A DNA stretch of 64,000 bases from Alphaproteobacteria bacterium (lineage in GTDB: Bacteria; Pseudomonadota; Alphaproteobacteria; Acetobacterales; Acetobacteraceae), in NCBI GenBank assembly GCA_016869715.1, contig VGDM01000002.1, positions 62,001-126,000 of the forward strand. The letters are read 5' to 3'. Numbering within the stretch: the first letter of the stretch is position 1; each line of letters starts with the position of its first letter. This document shows positions 1 through 9,261 of this stretch, piece after piece. The notes beneath the pieces were generated by a model. The model searched no databases, had not been told where the DNA came from, and saw only the letters and a list, made by a program, of their open reading frames with translations. The translations under genes were made by a program, and so were the position numbers.

Positions 1-1062
1 CGCCCGCCAGCCGCCGGCGGTTTCCATCAGCGCCGCCATACCTTCCCCGCCACCCGCTTCCGCGTGCCAGGCGAAGCCGGGGGTCAGGCCAAGGGCGCGG
101 CGGGCCATTAGCCCGTAAAAGGTGCGCGGTTCCTGCGCCGCCTGCAAAAGCCAGGGCACATGCATCCCAGGATGGCGGGCGCGAATGGCGGCGCGGCTCG
201 CCCAATAGGCAGCAGCGGCGCGATTGGCCGGCGATGCCGCAGGGGCACGGGCCGCGACTTCAAGATAAGGCAGCGCCACATCGAAATGCCCAAGCCCCCA
301 GGCGGCTAGCCCGGCAGTAAAGGCCGCCCGCCCCGTGGGCTCGACGCGGCTGCGTGTCGCTTCCGAGGCAAGTTCGAAGGCGCGTTCATCTTGCCCGCGC
401 CGGAACAGGATCAGGGCGAAATCAGCCCGGAGCGCGGCGGCGTAAGGCGGGGTCATGCCGCGGCTCGCTTCCATTTGCCGAAGGGCGGCCTCAAGATTGC
501 CATCGCGCACCAGATCGCGCAGCGCGCGGTCCAGCGCGGGGTTGCGCACAAAACCCTGTTCTGGGGCTTCGCGTTCTTCCGGAGCCATCCCGGCGTCTTC
601 GGACAGGCTGTCCAGGGAAGGGGCGGTGGGAAGGGCAGTGCCGCGCGGCGCGATTCGGCGGAGAAGGGCGTGGATCGCCGGCGCATCGGGGTGGTCAGCA
701 AAGCGCTCCAGCCAATCGCGCAAGGCGTCCTGAGCCGGCTTTGGCGCGGCCGGGTTCAGCCAGCGATCGGCGAGGATATGGCCTTCAAGCCGGCGGTCCG
801 AAAGCTGCGCTGTCGCGCGTTCCGCCGCAGCTGAATCCTTTGAGGCTTGCAAAGCAAATACGCCTCGCAGCCCAGCTGCATCGGTGGCCGATAAAGGCAG
901 GCTTACGCTGGCCGAAGCTCGCAATGCGGGCGTGGGCAAGGCTGCGGTCTGAGTCGCCCTTTGCGCCACGGCCGGAACGAAGGTTCCGAACCACAAGGGC
1001 GCCAGCACCAGCGCCATCAAATGCAGGGTGCCGCTTCGGGCCATGGGGGGGATCGCGCGCAT
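1..1062 (-). CDS. Lytic murein transglycosylase, N-terminal part (runs off window)
   Basis: I translated the minus strand here and found 354 open codons continuing off the left edge, so the C-terminus is missing. The N-terminus has a hydrophobic export signal (LMALVLAPLWFGTF) ending near AVAQ. An alanine-rich helical region follows, containing LRDWLERFADHPDAPAIH, NPALDRALRDLVRDG and a stretch around AAYWASRAAIRARHP and EPRTFYGLMARRALG. The last block (YWASRAA...FYGLMA) is the type that precedes the catalytic SLT domain in Slt70-like soluble lytic transglycosylases, periplasmic enzymes that cleave peptidoglycan glycan strands. The catalytic glutamate would lie outside the window, so the function rests on the superhelical part. 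Two in-frame ATGs are possible (1062 or 1044) and neither has a strong ribosome site. Confidence 0.68.
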   Translation of the reverse strand, partial: MRAIPPMARSGTLHLMALVLAPLWFGTFVPAVAQRATQTAALPTPALRASASVSLPLSATDAAGLRGVFALQASKDSAAAERATAQLSDRRLEGHILADRWLNPAAPKPAQDALRDWLERFADHPDAPAIHALLRRIAPRGTALPTAPSLDSLSEDAGMAPEEREAPEQGFVRNPALDRALRDLVRDGNLEAALRQMEASRGMTPPYAAALRADFALILFRRGQDERAFELASEATRSRVEPTGRAAFTAGLAAWGLGHFDVALPYLEVAARAPAASPANRAAAAYWASRAAIRARHPGMHVPWLLQAAQEPRTFYGLMARRALGLTPGFAWHAEAGGGEGMAALMETAGGWRA

Positions 1063-1197
1063 GGCTACGCGCTTTTAGACGGGAAATGGTTAAAAATTCA
1101 ATTACGGGGCGAGTTCCGGGCCGAAACCAAGCGCGCCTCCCCAGGTGACAGGTGCCAGATGGGGGGGTAAATCATCCCCACCAGCAAGGAGACATCC

Positions 1198-1680
1198 ATG
1201 ACGATCAAGGTTGGCGACAGCATCCCCGCAATGAAGGTCATGCAGGGCACCCCAGATGGCCCAAAGGAGCTTGATACGGCGGAATTCTTTAAGGGCCGCA
1301 CGGTGGTCCTGTTCGGCGTGCCGGGCGCCTTCACGCCGACCTGCTCGGCCAAGCATTTGCCGAGTTTCGTGGAACAAGCCGCGGCGCTGAAGGCCAAGGG
1401 CGTGCATACCATCGCCTGCATGGCGGTGAATGACGCCTTTGTGATGGGCGCCTGGGCCAAGGATCAGGGCATTACGGATCAGGTGACGATGATTGCCGAT
1501 GGCTCGGCCGCCTTTACCAAGGTGATGGGCCTGGAATTCGACCTGACGGCGCGCGGCCTTGGCATGCGCTGCCAGCGCTTTGCCCTGGTGGCGAAGGACG
1601 GCAAGGTGACGCATGTGGCTGTCGAAGCCCCGGGCGCCTTTGAAGTGAGCAAGGCCGAAGCGGTTTTGGCCGCGCTTTGA
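1198..1680 (+). CDS. Peroxiredoxin (Prx5 type)
   Basis: This 160-residue protein has the Prx5-family active site PGAFTPTCSAKHLP, with the peroxidatic cysteine at about residue 49. It reduces hydrogen and alkyl peroxides in the cytoplasm using thioredoxin or glutathione. Further cysteines occur near residue 73 (TIACMAVND) and in GMRCQRFALV, so either could resolve the disulfide; which one does cannot be read from sequence. The length is normal for the family. An AAGGAG-like site sits just upstream of the ATG. It is followed after about 55 bases by a glutathione transferase on the same strand, which fits a small oxidative-defence pair. Confidence 0.93.
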   Translation: MTIKVGDSIPAMKVMQGTPDGPKELDTAEFFKGRTVVLFGVPGAFTPTCSAKHLPSFVEQAAALKAKGVHTIACMAVNDAFVMGAWAKDQGITDQVTMIADGSAAFTKVMGLEFDLTARGLGMRCQRFALVAKDGKVTHVAVEAPGAFEVSKAEAVLAAL

Positions 1681-1736
1681 TCTGAATGCCCGACGCGCCC
1701 TGAGTGGGGCGGCTCGGCTGCCCCTTAAGGATTGCC

Positions 1737-2369
1737 ATGAGCATAACCCTATGGACTTGGAATACGCCCAATGGGCGAAAGATCAGTGTCGCGCTTGAAG
1801 AAATGGGCCTTGCGTATTCGGTTCGGCCGGTGAACATCAGCAAGGGCGAGCAATTCAACCCTGAATTTCTAGCCTTCAGCCCTAATAACCGCATCCCTGC
1901 GATTCAGGATCCGGATGGGCCGGATGGCAAGCCCACCACGGCGTTTGAAAGCGGCGCGATTTTGCTGTATTTGGCCGACAAAACGGGGCGTTTCCTGCCG
2001 AGCGATTTGCGTGCGCGCGTGCCGGTTTATGAATGGCTCATGTGGCAAATGGGCGGGTTTGGCCCCATGCCCGGGCAGGTGCATCACTTCCTGATGCAGC
2101 CCGAGGGGCCAGCGCGGGACTACGGTTTTAAGCGTTACCATGATGAGACCAAGCGGCTTTATGGCGTTCTGGACTGCCGGCTTGAGGGGCGGGATTTTGT
2201 CGCGACCAGCGATGAACCGTCCATCGCCGATTTCGCGATTCTGGGCTGGGCTTGGCGGCATGAACGCCATCAGGTGGATTTGGCGGGGCTGCCCAATGTG
2301 AGGCGCTGGTATGAGGCGATGATGGCGCGGCCCGCGACCAAGCGCGGGTTTGAGGTTTCGCTCGGCTGA
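1737..2369 (+). CDS. Glutathione S-transferase family protein (YghU/YfcG-like)
   Basis: The 210-residue protein begins with the thioredoxin-fold GST domain. TWNTPNGRKISVALEEMGL resembles the YfcG/YghU (Nu-class) active-site region, where an Asn/Thr-Pro-Asn-Gly motif replaces the usual serine or tyrosine. NNRIPAIQDPDG and ESGAILLYLADK are the glutathione-binding cis-Pro and Glu-Ser segments. The C-terminal helical domain carries SIADFAILGWAWRHE, the conserved N-capping box. Family members act as disulfide-bond reductases or glutathione conjugators in the cytosol. I chose the ATG at 1737 because TAAGGA precedes it; an upstream start would lack a ribosome site. Confidence 0.9.
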   Translation: MSITLWTWNTPNGRKISVALEEMGLAYSVRPVNISKGEQFNPEFLAFSPNNRIPAIQDPDGPDGKPTTAFESGAILLYLADKTGRFLPSDLRARVPVYEWLMWQMGGFGPMPGQVHHFLMQPEGPARDYGFKRYHDETKRLYGVLDCRLEGRDFVATSDEPSIADFAILGWAWRHERHQVDLAGLPNVRRWYEAMMARPATKRGFEVSLG

Positions 2370-2450
2370 GCGGCCCTTTCGGGTTTGACGCTGCCCCGTC
2401 GTGGCACTAGAAGCAGGGTGCTGCAACGCCGTGTGATTTTCCACTCCTGC

Positions 2451-2543
2451 GGAGGGGTGGCCGAGTGGCCGAAGGCGGCGGTTTGCTAAACCGTTATAGG
2501 ATCTAAAGTCCTATCGTGGGTTCGAATCCCATCCCCTCCGCCA
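2451..2543 (+). tRNA. tRNA-Ser (anticodon GCT)
   Basis: The acceptor stem GGAGGGG pairs with CCCCTCC, followed by a G discriminator and an encoded CCA. The anticodon loop TTGCTAA gives anticodon GCT, which reads AGC/AGU serine codons. The long variable arm (TATAGGATCTAAAGTCCTA region) is typical of a class II serine tRNA, and the T-loop GGTTCGAATCC is intact. Its 3' CCA directly abuts an insertion-sequence remnant. Confidence 0.97.
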
Positions 2544-2611
2544 GCCAAATCAAGCTCAACCTGACGTAAAATCTTCAGACAATCCTCATCCGAATAGCGC
2601 TTCCGAGCCAT
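2541..2611 (-). mobile_element. Remnant of an IS3-family transposase OrfA, cut at the tRNA-Ser 3' end
   Basis: Read on the minus strand, an ATG at 2611 opens with MARKRYSDEDCLKILRQVEL. This closely resembles the start of the helix-turn-helix OrfA protein of IS3-family elements (R-Y-S-D-E...I-L-R-E-E/V). Only about 24 codons survive before the frame runs straight into the tRNA-Ser CCA. Upstream of the ATG, a TGTCTTAGCCCCC sequence (minus strand, starting near 2668) may be the element's terminal repeat. Most of the element has been lost. The family call is from memory of the N-terminal motif and the match is short. Confidence 0.5.
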
Positions 2612-2677
2612 CCAACACCCTCCCCTATGACACAACAATAGTGCCTCAACTCTAGGGGGCTAAGACAGCTTCTAGTT

Positions 2678-2792
2678 TGTCCCCCGACGGTAATCACTTG
2701 ACACAGGCCACCGCGAACCGGGCGCGCAGACTCTTGCAGTCCGCGCCCGGTTCCGTCGTTGGCCTGTGTCAAGTGATTACCGTCGGGGGACA
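2678..2792. repeat. Perfect 33-bp inverted repeat forming a 115-bp hairpin (MITE- or REP-like)
   Basis: The left arm (2678-2710) begins TGTCCCCCGACGGTAATCAC. The right arm (2760-2792) is its exact reverse complement over 33 bases. Inside, AACCGGGCGCG and CGCGCCCGGTT extend the pairing with a few mismatches, leaving a short loop near CAGACTCTTGCAGT. Because the arms match, both strands encode the same SPDGNHLTQ peptide, an artefact and not a gene. No clear target-site duplication is visible. It resembles a miniature inverted-repeat element. Confidence 0.85.
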
Positions 2793-2886
2793 GGTTATTC
2801 ACGCATCGCCAAACCGGTTTCCAAAGGCCTTGGGCCTTTGGTGGGTGGGTTTCAGTGAGGGCAAAGCCCTCCCTAACCTGTCCCCC
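2785..2886. repeat. Second overlapping inverted repeat with palindromic centre
   Basis: GGGGGACAGGTTA at 2785-2797 is inverted exactly as TAACCTGTCCCCC at 2874-2886, so it shares its left arm with the 115-bp hairpin beside it. Between the arms lies the near-palindrome CCAAAGGCCTTGGGCCTTTGG (2821-2841) and a small AGGGCAAAGCCCT hairpin. The rest of the 393-base gap between the tRNA and the leuA leader holds no other gene that I can see. Confidence 0.7.
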
Positions 2887-2936
2887 CGGCACAAACCCCT
2901 TGCCTTCCCACCCCCTCCCCTCCTACGCTCTTCCTA

Positions 2937-3038
2937 ATGCGTGAGGTTTCGCGTCGTTTTGGCCTGGATCATAGGGTTCCTTCCCCCATCCTTGCTTGCG
3001 CGCTACTTGGGCTTCGACTTATCCGCCCCTGGGCGTGA
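2937..3038 (+). promoter_or_regulatory. Putative leuA leader peptide and attenuator
   Basis: A 33-codon open frame ends 85 bases before leuA. Its second half reads ILACALLGLRLIRPWA, with five leucines in ten codons (19-28). All five are CTT or CTA, codons that are uncommon beside the CTG/CTC-rich genes here. The stop lies at the start of a nested hairpin: an outer stem CCCCTG/CAGGGG (3026-3031 with 3067-3072) encloses GCCTGCCG...CGGCGGGC (3041-3060). This is the layout of ribosome-mediated attenuation, where stalling at leucine codons changes the RNA fold. The leader ATG lacks an obvious ribosome site and the hairpin lacks a U-run, so the mechanism is inferred. Confidence 0.6.
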
Positions 3039-3123
3039 AAGCCTGCCGCCTGCGGCGGGCATCGTTCAGGGGAAGCCTTTGTCTGACCACGCAACCCATT
3101 GATTGCTTGAGGAAATCCTCATT

Positions 3124-4704
3124 ATGGTCATTAATCACCCGTCTTTTGGCAAGCTCGCCGATAACCGAATTATCATGTTCGACACCACGCTGCGCGATGG
3201 TGAGCAATCCCCTGGTTTTTCCATGAACCTCCAGGAAAAGCTTCGAATGGCGGAAGCGCTGGCGGAATTGGGGATTGATGTGATGGAAGCGGGCTTCCCC
3301 ATCGCCTCGCCCGGCGATTTTGAAAGTGTGCTGTCCATTGCGCGGCGTTTTGCCAAGGATGGGCCGGTGGTTTGTGGCCTGTCGCGCACGGCGCCGGCCG
3401 ATATTCTGCGGGCGGCTGAGGCGGTGAAGCCGGCGGCGCGCAAGCGCATCCATACTTTTGTCTCGACCAGTCCTTTGCATATGCGGGTGAAGTTGCGGCT
3501 TGAACCGGAACAGGTGCTGGAATTGGTGACCAGCAGTGTTGCTCTCGCGCGGCAGCATACGGATGATGTGGAATGGTCGGCGGAGGATGGCACGCGGACG
3601 GATGCGGATTTTCTGTGCCGTTGTGTAGAAGCCGCCATCAAGGCCGGTGCGACCACCATCAATATCCCGGATACGGTCGGTTATGCGCTGCCTGAGGATA
3701 TGACGCGCATTTTCACCATGGTGCGTGAACGGGTGCCGGGTGCGGATCAGGTGGTGTTGTCCGCGCATAATCATAATGATCTGGGGTTGGCGGTTGCGAA
3801 TACGCTGGCCGCCATTCGCGCCGGGGTGCGTCAGATTGAAGCCACCATTAATGGCATTGGCGAACGCGCGGGCAATGCCTCGATCGAAGAAGTGGTGATG
3901 GCGCTGCGTACGCGCGCCGATGCGATCCCGGTTTCAAATGGGATTGTCACGCAGAATATCCTGAAGACCAGCCGGCTGCTGGCGACGATTACGGGGTTCG
4001 ATGTGCAGCCCAATAAGGCGATTGTGGGCCGAAATGCCTTCGCGCATGAAAGCGGCATCCATCAGGATGGCGTGCTGAAGGACAAATCCACCTATGAAAT
4101 CATGACGCCGGAGAGCGTCGGCTGGTCCACATCATCGCTGGTGATGGGCAAGCATTCGGGCCGCGCTGCCTTCCGCGACAAGCTGAAGGCCATGGGGTAT
4201 GAGATTGGCGATAACCAATTGAACGACGCCTTCCGCCGCTTCAAGGACCTCGCGGACCGCAAGAAGGTGGTCTACGACGAGGACATTGTGGCGCTGGTGG
4301 ATGATGAGGTGGTGCGCCAGAATGATAGGCTGAAGCTGGTGGCGCTGACCGTCGCGACGGGGATGAATACCCGCCCGACAGCCTCCATCGCGCTCGAAGT
4401 GGATGGCGAAAGGCGCGAAGGGGTGGCGGCCGGGGATGGCGCGGTGGATGCCACCTTCAATGCGCTGCGCCAGGCCTTCCCGCATGACGTCAACCTGAAG
4501 CTCTATGCCGTGCAATCCGTCACCGGCGGCACGGATGCCCAGGCGCGTGTGACCGTGCGGCTGGAAGAAGCCGGCAAGCTCGTGGATGGCCAGGGGGCGG
4601 ATACGGATACCATTGTTGCCTCCGCCCGGGCCTATGTGCATGCGCTGAACAAGCTTTTGGTGAAGCGGGAGCGCACCGAACCGCCGGCGGTATTGCGGGC
4701 CTGA
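3124..4704 (+). CDS. leuA: 2-isopropylmalate synthase
   Basis: LeuA condenses acetyl-CoA with 2-oxoisovalerate, the committed step of leucine synthesis. The 526-residue product has the HMGL-like TIM barrel opening with MFDTTLRDGEQSPGF at about residues 18-32, the divalent-metal motif SAHNHNDLGLA, and the GIGERAGNASIEE signature. HESGIHQDGVLKD follows. The C-terminal third (YAVQSVTGGTDAQARVTVRL) is the LeuA dimer domain that senses leucine, so feedback inhibition is expected. The ATG at 3124 is preceded by GAGGA inside a small GAGGAAATCCTC palindrome; a TTG at 3103 would place that site inside the gene. A leucine-rich leader peptide lies just upstream. Confidence 0.97.
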   Translation: MVINHPSFGKLADNRIIMFDTTLRDGEQSPGFSMNLQEKLRMAEALAELGIDVMEAGFPIASPGDFESVLSIARRFAKDGPVVCGLSRTAPADILRAAEAVKPAARKRIHTFVSTSPLHMRVKLRLEPEQVLELVTSSVALARQHTDDVEWSAEDGTRTDADFLCRCVEAAIKAGATTINIPDTVGYALPEDMTRIFTMVRERVPGADQVVLSAHNHNDLGLAVANTLAAIRAGVRQIEATINGIGERAGNASIEEVVMALRTRADAIPVSNGIVTQNILKTSRLLATITGFDVQPNKAIVGRNAFAHESGIHQDGVLKDKSTYEIMTPESVGWSTSSLVMGKHSGRAAFRDKLKAMGYEIGDNQLNDAFRRFKDLADRKKVVYDEDIVALVDDEVVRQNDRLKLVALTVATGMNTRPTASIALEVDGERREGVAAGDGAVDATFNALRQAFPHDVNLKLYAVQSVTGGTDAQARVTVRLEEAGKLVDGQGADTDTIVASARAYVHALNKLLVKRERTEPPAVLRA

Positions 4705-4761
4705 AGCGCCGGGAGCGGCCCCCGGGGATTACGGCTTGAGGATCAGGGCCAGGGGGGGTAA

Positions 4762-5895
<1,134 letters not shown>

Positions 5896-5917
5896 AAAGG
5901 TCAAAGGATAGCCCCGC

Positions 5918-6784
5918 GTGATCAGGCTGAGCATCCCTCTACGGCAGGTATTGGCGCGGCTTTCGCTGCCAATCATGATTGCCGTGGCCTTTGGGGTGAT
6001 GCTGCTTGGCAAGGCGGATACGGTGCTGGTGGAGCGGCTACGCAATACGCTTTCTGACGCGCTTGCGCCGATCTATGGCGCGGTGTCCCAGCCGATGAAC
6101 GCGGTTGAGCAAGCGATTGACGAAATCCGCGGCCTCGCTGCCTTGCGGAGTGACAATGCAAAGCTGCGTGAGGAGAATGAGCGTCTGCGCCGCTGGCATG
6201 CAGCAGCCTTGGGGCTTGAGACTGAAAACGCGCTGCTGCGCCGCCAGCTTGGCTTCATGCCGGAAGGCGCGCCCAATTTTCATGCAGCACGGGTAGTGGC
6301 GGATGGCGGCGGCACCTATGCCCGCGCCGTGCTACTTTCTATCCCGCCACAGCATGGCATCCGCAAGGGTCAGGTTGCCCTGGATGAGCGCGGCTTTGCG
6401 GGCCGCGTGACGGAAGTAGGCTGGCGCTCCGCCCGCGTATTGCTGGCGACTGATATGAATAGCCGTGTGCCGGTCACGCTCGAAGCCAGCCGCGCGCGCG
6501 CCGTGATGGCCGGCACCAATGGCGCGCGCCCGCGACTTGCGCATTGGCCGGAGGGCGTCATTCCGCAGGAAGGCGAACGCGTTGTCACCAGCGCCCAGGC
6601 CAATGCCTTCCCTGCCGGCCTGCCGGTTGGCGTGGTGCGGCGTAACCAGCAGGGCTCGCTGGAAGTAGAGCTGTTTGCGCGGCTCGATAATCTGGAAATG
6701 GTGCGGCTGTTTGATTTCGGGCTTTCGGGCATTTTGCCGCCGGAAGCCGTGGCACGCCCGGAACCGCGCCCGGCGCGGCATTGA
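5918..6784 (+). CDS. mreC: Rod shape-determining protein MreC
   Basis: The 288-residue protein starts at a GTG preceded by AAAGGA. A single membrane helix (LSLPIMIAVAFGVMLLG) near residue 20 is followed by a coiled coil around DNAKLREENERLRRWHAA, then the periplasmic beta domains with LDERGFAGRVTEVGW and GLPVGVVRR. MreC is a bitopic inner-membrane scaffold linking MreB to the PBP2-RodA synthase and promoting its activity. The length is typical. It sits between mreB and mreD with very short spacers, as in most rod-shaped proteobacteria. Confidence 0.96.
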   Translation: MIRLSIPLRQVLARLSLPIMIAVAFGVMLLGKADTVLVERLRNTLSDALAPIYGAVSQPMNAVEQAIDEIRGLAALRSDNAKLREENERLRRWHAAALGLETENALLRRQLGFMPEGAPNFHAARVVADGGGTYARAVLLSIPPQHGIRKGQVALDERGFAGRVTEVGWRSARVLLATDMNSRVPVTLEASRARAVMAGTNGARPRLAHWPEGVIPQEGERVVTSAQANAFPAGLPVGVVRRNQQGSLEVELFARLDNLEMVRLFDFGLSGILPPEAVARPEPRPARH

Positions 6785-6793
6785 AGCCTGGCC

Positions 6794-7357
6794 ATGAGCC
6801 TTGCACCAAAACTTCGCGCACCGCCGCCTGGGCGCCCGGAACCACCGCAGGACTTGTCGCGCCGGCTTGAAGCGCTGCTGCGTTTGGCCTTTCCGCTGGT
6901 CTCAACCGCGATGGTACTGATCCTGTCAGCGACGCCAATTGGCCTGCCCGCGCTGGCTTTCGCGCTGTCCATGCCGGCGATTGCCTTCTGGACTGTGTTT
7001 CGCCCCGCCGGCATGGCGCCGCCCATTGTCTTTGTGCTTGGGCTCTTGCTGGATTTGCTGACCATGGCGCCGCTTGGCGTGCATATCATTGTGTTGCTGG
7101 CGCTGCATGGCGCGGCGATGCGGCTGCGTTTCTGGTTGGCGCGGCAAGGCTTCTTCCTGGTGTGGCTGTGTTTTTGTGCCGGTGCCTCGGCCGCAATCCT
7201 GCTTGCCTGGGGGTTCACCGCGCTTTTGCTGCTGAAACTGCCGCCCTGGCAGCCGATATTCCACACGCTGCTGCTGACAACAGGGCTTTATCCGCCTATC
7301 GCCATTCTTCTGTCGCGCGCGCATGAGGCGATGCGCCGAGCGGAGAATGCGTCATGA
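6794..7357 (+). CDS. mreD: Rod shape-determining protein MreD
   Basis: This 187-residue integral membrane protein has about five hydrophobic segments, including FPLVSTAMVLILSATPIGLP, MAPPIVFVLGLLLDLLTMAP and GVHIIVLLALHGAAMRLR. The LLLDLLTMAPLGVH segment corresponds to the conserved MreD LGLLxDxLxxxPLG motif. It belongs to the elongasome at the inner membrane. Its stop overlaps the mrdA start (ATGA), which indicates translational coupling. Confidence 0.92.
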   Translation: MSLAPKLRAPPPGRPEPPQDLSRRLEALLRLAFPLVSTAMVLILSATPIGLPALAFALSMPAIAFWTVFRPAGMAPPIVFVLGLLLDLLTMAPLGVHIIVLLALHGAAMRLRFWLARQGFFLVWLCFCAGASAAILLAWGFTALLLLKLPPWQPIFHTLLLTTGLYPPIAILLSRAHEAMRRAENAS

Positions 7358-9261
7358 AATTCTGGCCTGGGCGGCGCCCTTCCGGCTTTAGCGCCAATAC
7401 GAATATCAAGCGGGAAGAAGAACGCCGACGCAGCATATTCACGCGGCGTGCGGCGCTGCTTGGGGCGGTGCAATTAGGGGCGCTCGGCTTTCTTGGGCAT
7501 CGGCTTTATCGGTTGCAGATTGAAGAAGGTCGGCGCTACGCGACCTTAGCCGAAGAAAACCGCGTGAGCGCCAAACTTTTCGCGCCACCACGCGGGCGCA
7601 TTCTGGATCGGCGCGGAGAAGTGGTAGCGGGCAATCGGCTGAATTGGCGCGCCCTTCTGGTCGCGGAACAGACCGCCGATGTCACCGCCACGATTGAGAC
7701 CTTCTCCCGCATCGTGCCCCTGCAGGATCATGAAAAGGCGCGGATCGAACGCGATATCCGCCGCAATCGCCGCTTCGTCCCCGTGATCCTGCGCGAATTC
7801 CTGAGCTGGGAGGAAATGGCGGCGATTGAGGTCAATGCGCCCGACCTGCCGGGCGTTTCGGTGGATATGGGCACCACGCGCATCTATCCCGAAACCGAAC
7901 ATCTGGCGCATGTGCTTGGCTATGTCGGCACGCCAACTGAACAGGGAGCGGGCGATGAGGGTATCGTCAACCTGCCCGGCATGCGCGTGGGGCGTGCAGG
8001 GTTGGAGCGTTTCCATGACCGCGTGCTGCGTGGCCGCGCCGGTGCTGTCCAGGTGGAGGTGAATGCCGTTGGTCGCGTCATCCGCGAATTGGACAGGCGC
8101 GAAGGTATTCCCGGCCAGGATGTACAAATTTCCATTGATACCGGGCTGCAAAAGGCCATTCGCAATAAGATTGATGAAGGCACCACGGCAGTATTGCTTG
8201 ATGCGCGCAATGGCGAGGTGCTCGCCATGGCAACCAAGCCTTCATTCGATCCCAATATCTTCAATTCTGGCGTTAGCGCCGCGCAATGGCGGCAATGGAC
8301 AGCGTCGCGTTCCACACCACTGATCAACAAGGCGACCAATGGGCTTTACGCGCCGGGGTCAACCTTCAAGATGGTGGTGGCGCTGGCTGCGCTTGAAGCC
8401 AAGGTTTGCCGGCCCGGTGATGCCGTTCATTGCCCCGGCCATGTCGATTTCGGCGATACGCGCTTTCATTGCCACAAGCAAAGCGGGCATGGCGGGGTGA
8501 ATATGCGCACTGCCATTGCGCAAAGCTGCGATGTCTATTTCTACGAAATGGCGCGGCGCACGGGGATGGATCGCATCGCCGCCATGTCGCATCGCTTAGG
8601 GCTTGGCGTTGATCTGGAAATCGAATTGCCCGGCACACGGCGCGGGCTGGTGCCAACGCGCGGCTGGCGCCAAGCGCAGGGTCATCCCTGGAATATTGGC
8701 GATACGATTGTGCATGGCATTGGCCAGGGGTTTTATCAGCTGACCCCGCTTTCCCTTGCTGTAATGACCGCACGGCTTGCGACGGGCCGCGCGGTGCAAC
8801 CGCATCTGACCCGCGCCATCGCAGGCCAGCCGGCGCGTGGCGGCAGGCCGGAAGATTGGCCATCCCTCAGCATTCCGGAGGCCGATATGCGCGTGGTGCG
8901 CGAAGCCATGTGGGCCGTGGTGAATGGCGGCGGCACGGCAGGCATTGCGCGGCTGCCTAGCCAATATGGTGTCATGGCGGGCAAGACCGGCACCACGCAG
9001 GTCAGGCGCGTCTCCCGCGAACAGCGGGAAAGGGGTTTTAATGTCGCGACCCTGCCGCGCGAATGGCGCCCGCATGCGCTGTTTGTCGCCTATGCGCCCT
9101 ATGACAATCCGGTCTTTGCACTTTCAGTGATTGTGGAACACGGCACCAGCGGCTCAGGCGCCGCTGCCCCCTTGGCGCGCGACATATTGGTCGAAGCCTT
9201 CCAGCGCCTGCCAGTCAATCCGACCCCGCGCGACCCGCGCGTGGCAGAGCTTGGTCGATGA
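7354..9261 (+). CDS. mrdA: Penicillin-binding protein 2 (elongation transpeptidase)
   Basis: PBP2 cross-links peptidoglycan during lateral wall growth. The 635-residue product has an N-terminal membrane anchor (AALLGAVQLGALGFLGHRLY), the PBP dimerisation region with LFAPPRGRILDRRGEVVAGN, and the transpeptidase domain. The active-site motifs are present: STFK in YAPGSTFKMVVALAALE, SCD in IAQSCDVYFYEMA, and KTG in MAGKTGTTQVRRVS. The gene overlaps mreD upstream and rodA downstream by four bases at each end, so all five shape genes are probably translated as one unit. Confidence 0.97.
   Translation: MKFWPGRRPSGFSANTNIKREEERRRSIFTRRAALLGAVQLGALGFLGHRLYRLQIEEGRRYATLAEENRVSAKLFAPPRGRILDRRGEVVAGNRLNWRALLVAEQTADVTATIETFSRIVPLQDHEKARIERDIRRNRRFVPVILREFLSWEEMAAIEVNAPDLPGVSVDMGTTRIYPETEHLAHVLGYVGTPTEQGAGDEGIVNLPGMRVGRAGLERFHDRVLRGRAGAVQVEVNAVGRVIRELDRREGIPGQDVQISIDTGLQKAIRNKIDEGTTAVLLDARNGEVLAMATKPSFDPNIFNSGVSAAQWRQWTASRSTPLINKATNGLYAPGSTFKMVVALAALEAKVCRPGDAVHCPGHVDFGDTRFHCHKQSGHGGVNMRTAIAQSCDVYFYEMARRTGMDRIAAMSHRLGLGVDLEIELPGTRRGLVPTRGWRQAQGHPWNIGDTIVHGIGQGFYQLTPLSLAVMTARLATGRAVQPHLTRAIAGQPARGGRPEDWPSLSIPEADMRVVREAMWAVVNGGGTAGIARLPSQYGVMAGKTGTTQVRRVSREQRERGFNVATLPREWRPHALFVAYAPYDNPVFALSVIVEHGTSGSGAAAPLARDILVEAFQRLPVNPTPRDPRVAELGR

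Noticed and set aside
354-1148. 264-codon and smaller plus-strand frames near the left edge
   Set aside because: The opposite strand encodes a continuous exported protein running off the edge with lytic-transglycosylase features; these are its shadows.
2575-2892. 105-codon minus-strand and 86-codon plus-strand frames
   Set aside because: Both run through the inverted repeat and share the peptide SPDGNHLTQ only because the DNA is palindromic.
3103-3123. Upstream TTG start for leuA
   Set aside because: It would place the GAGGA ribosome site inside the coding region; ATG 3124 is better spaced.
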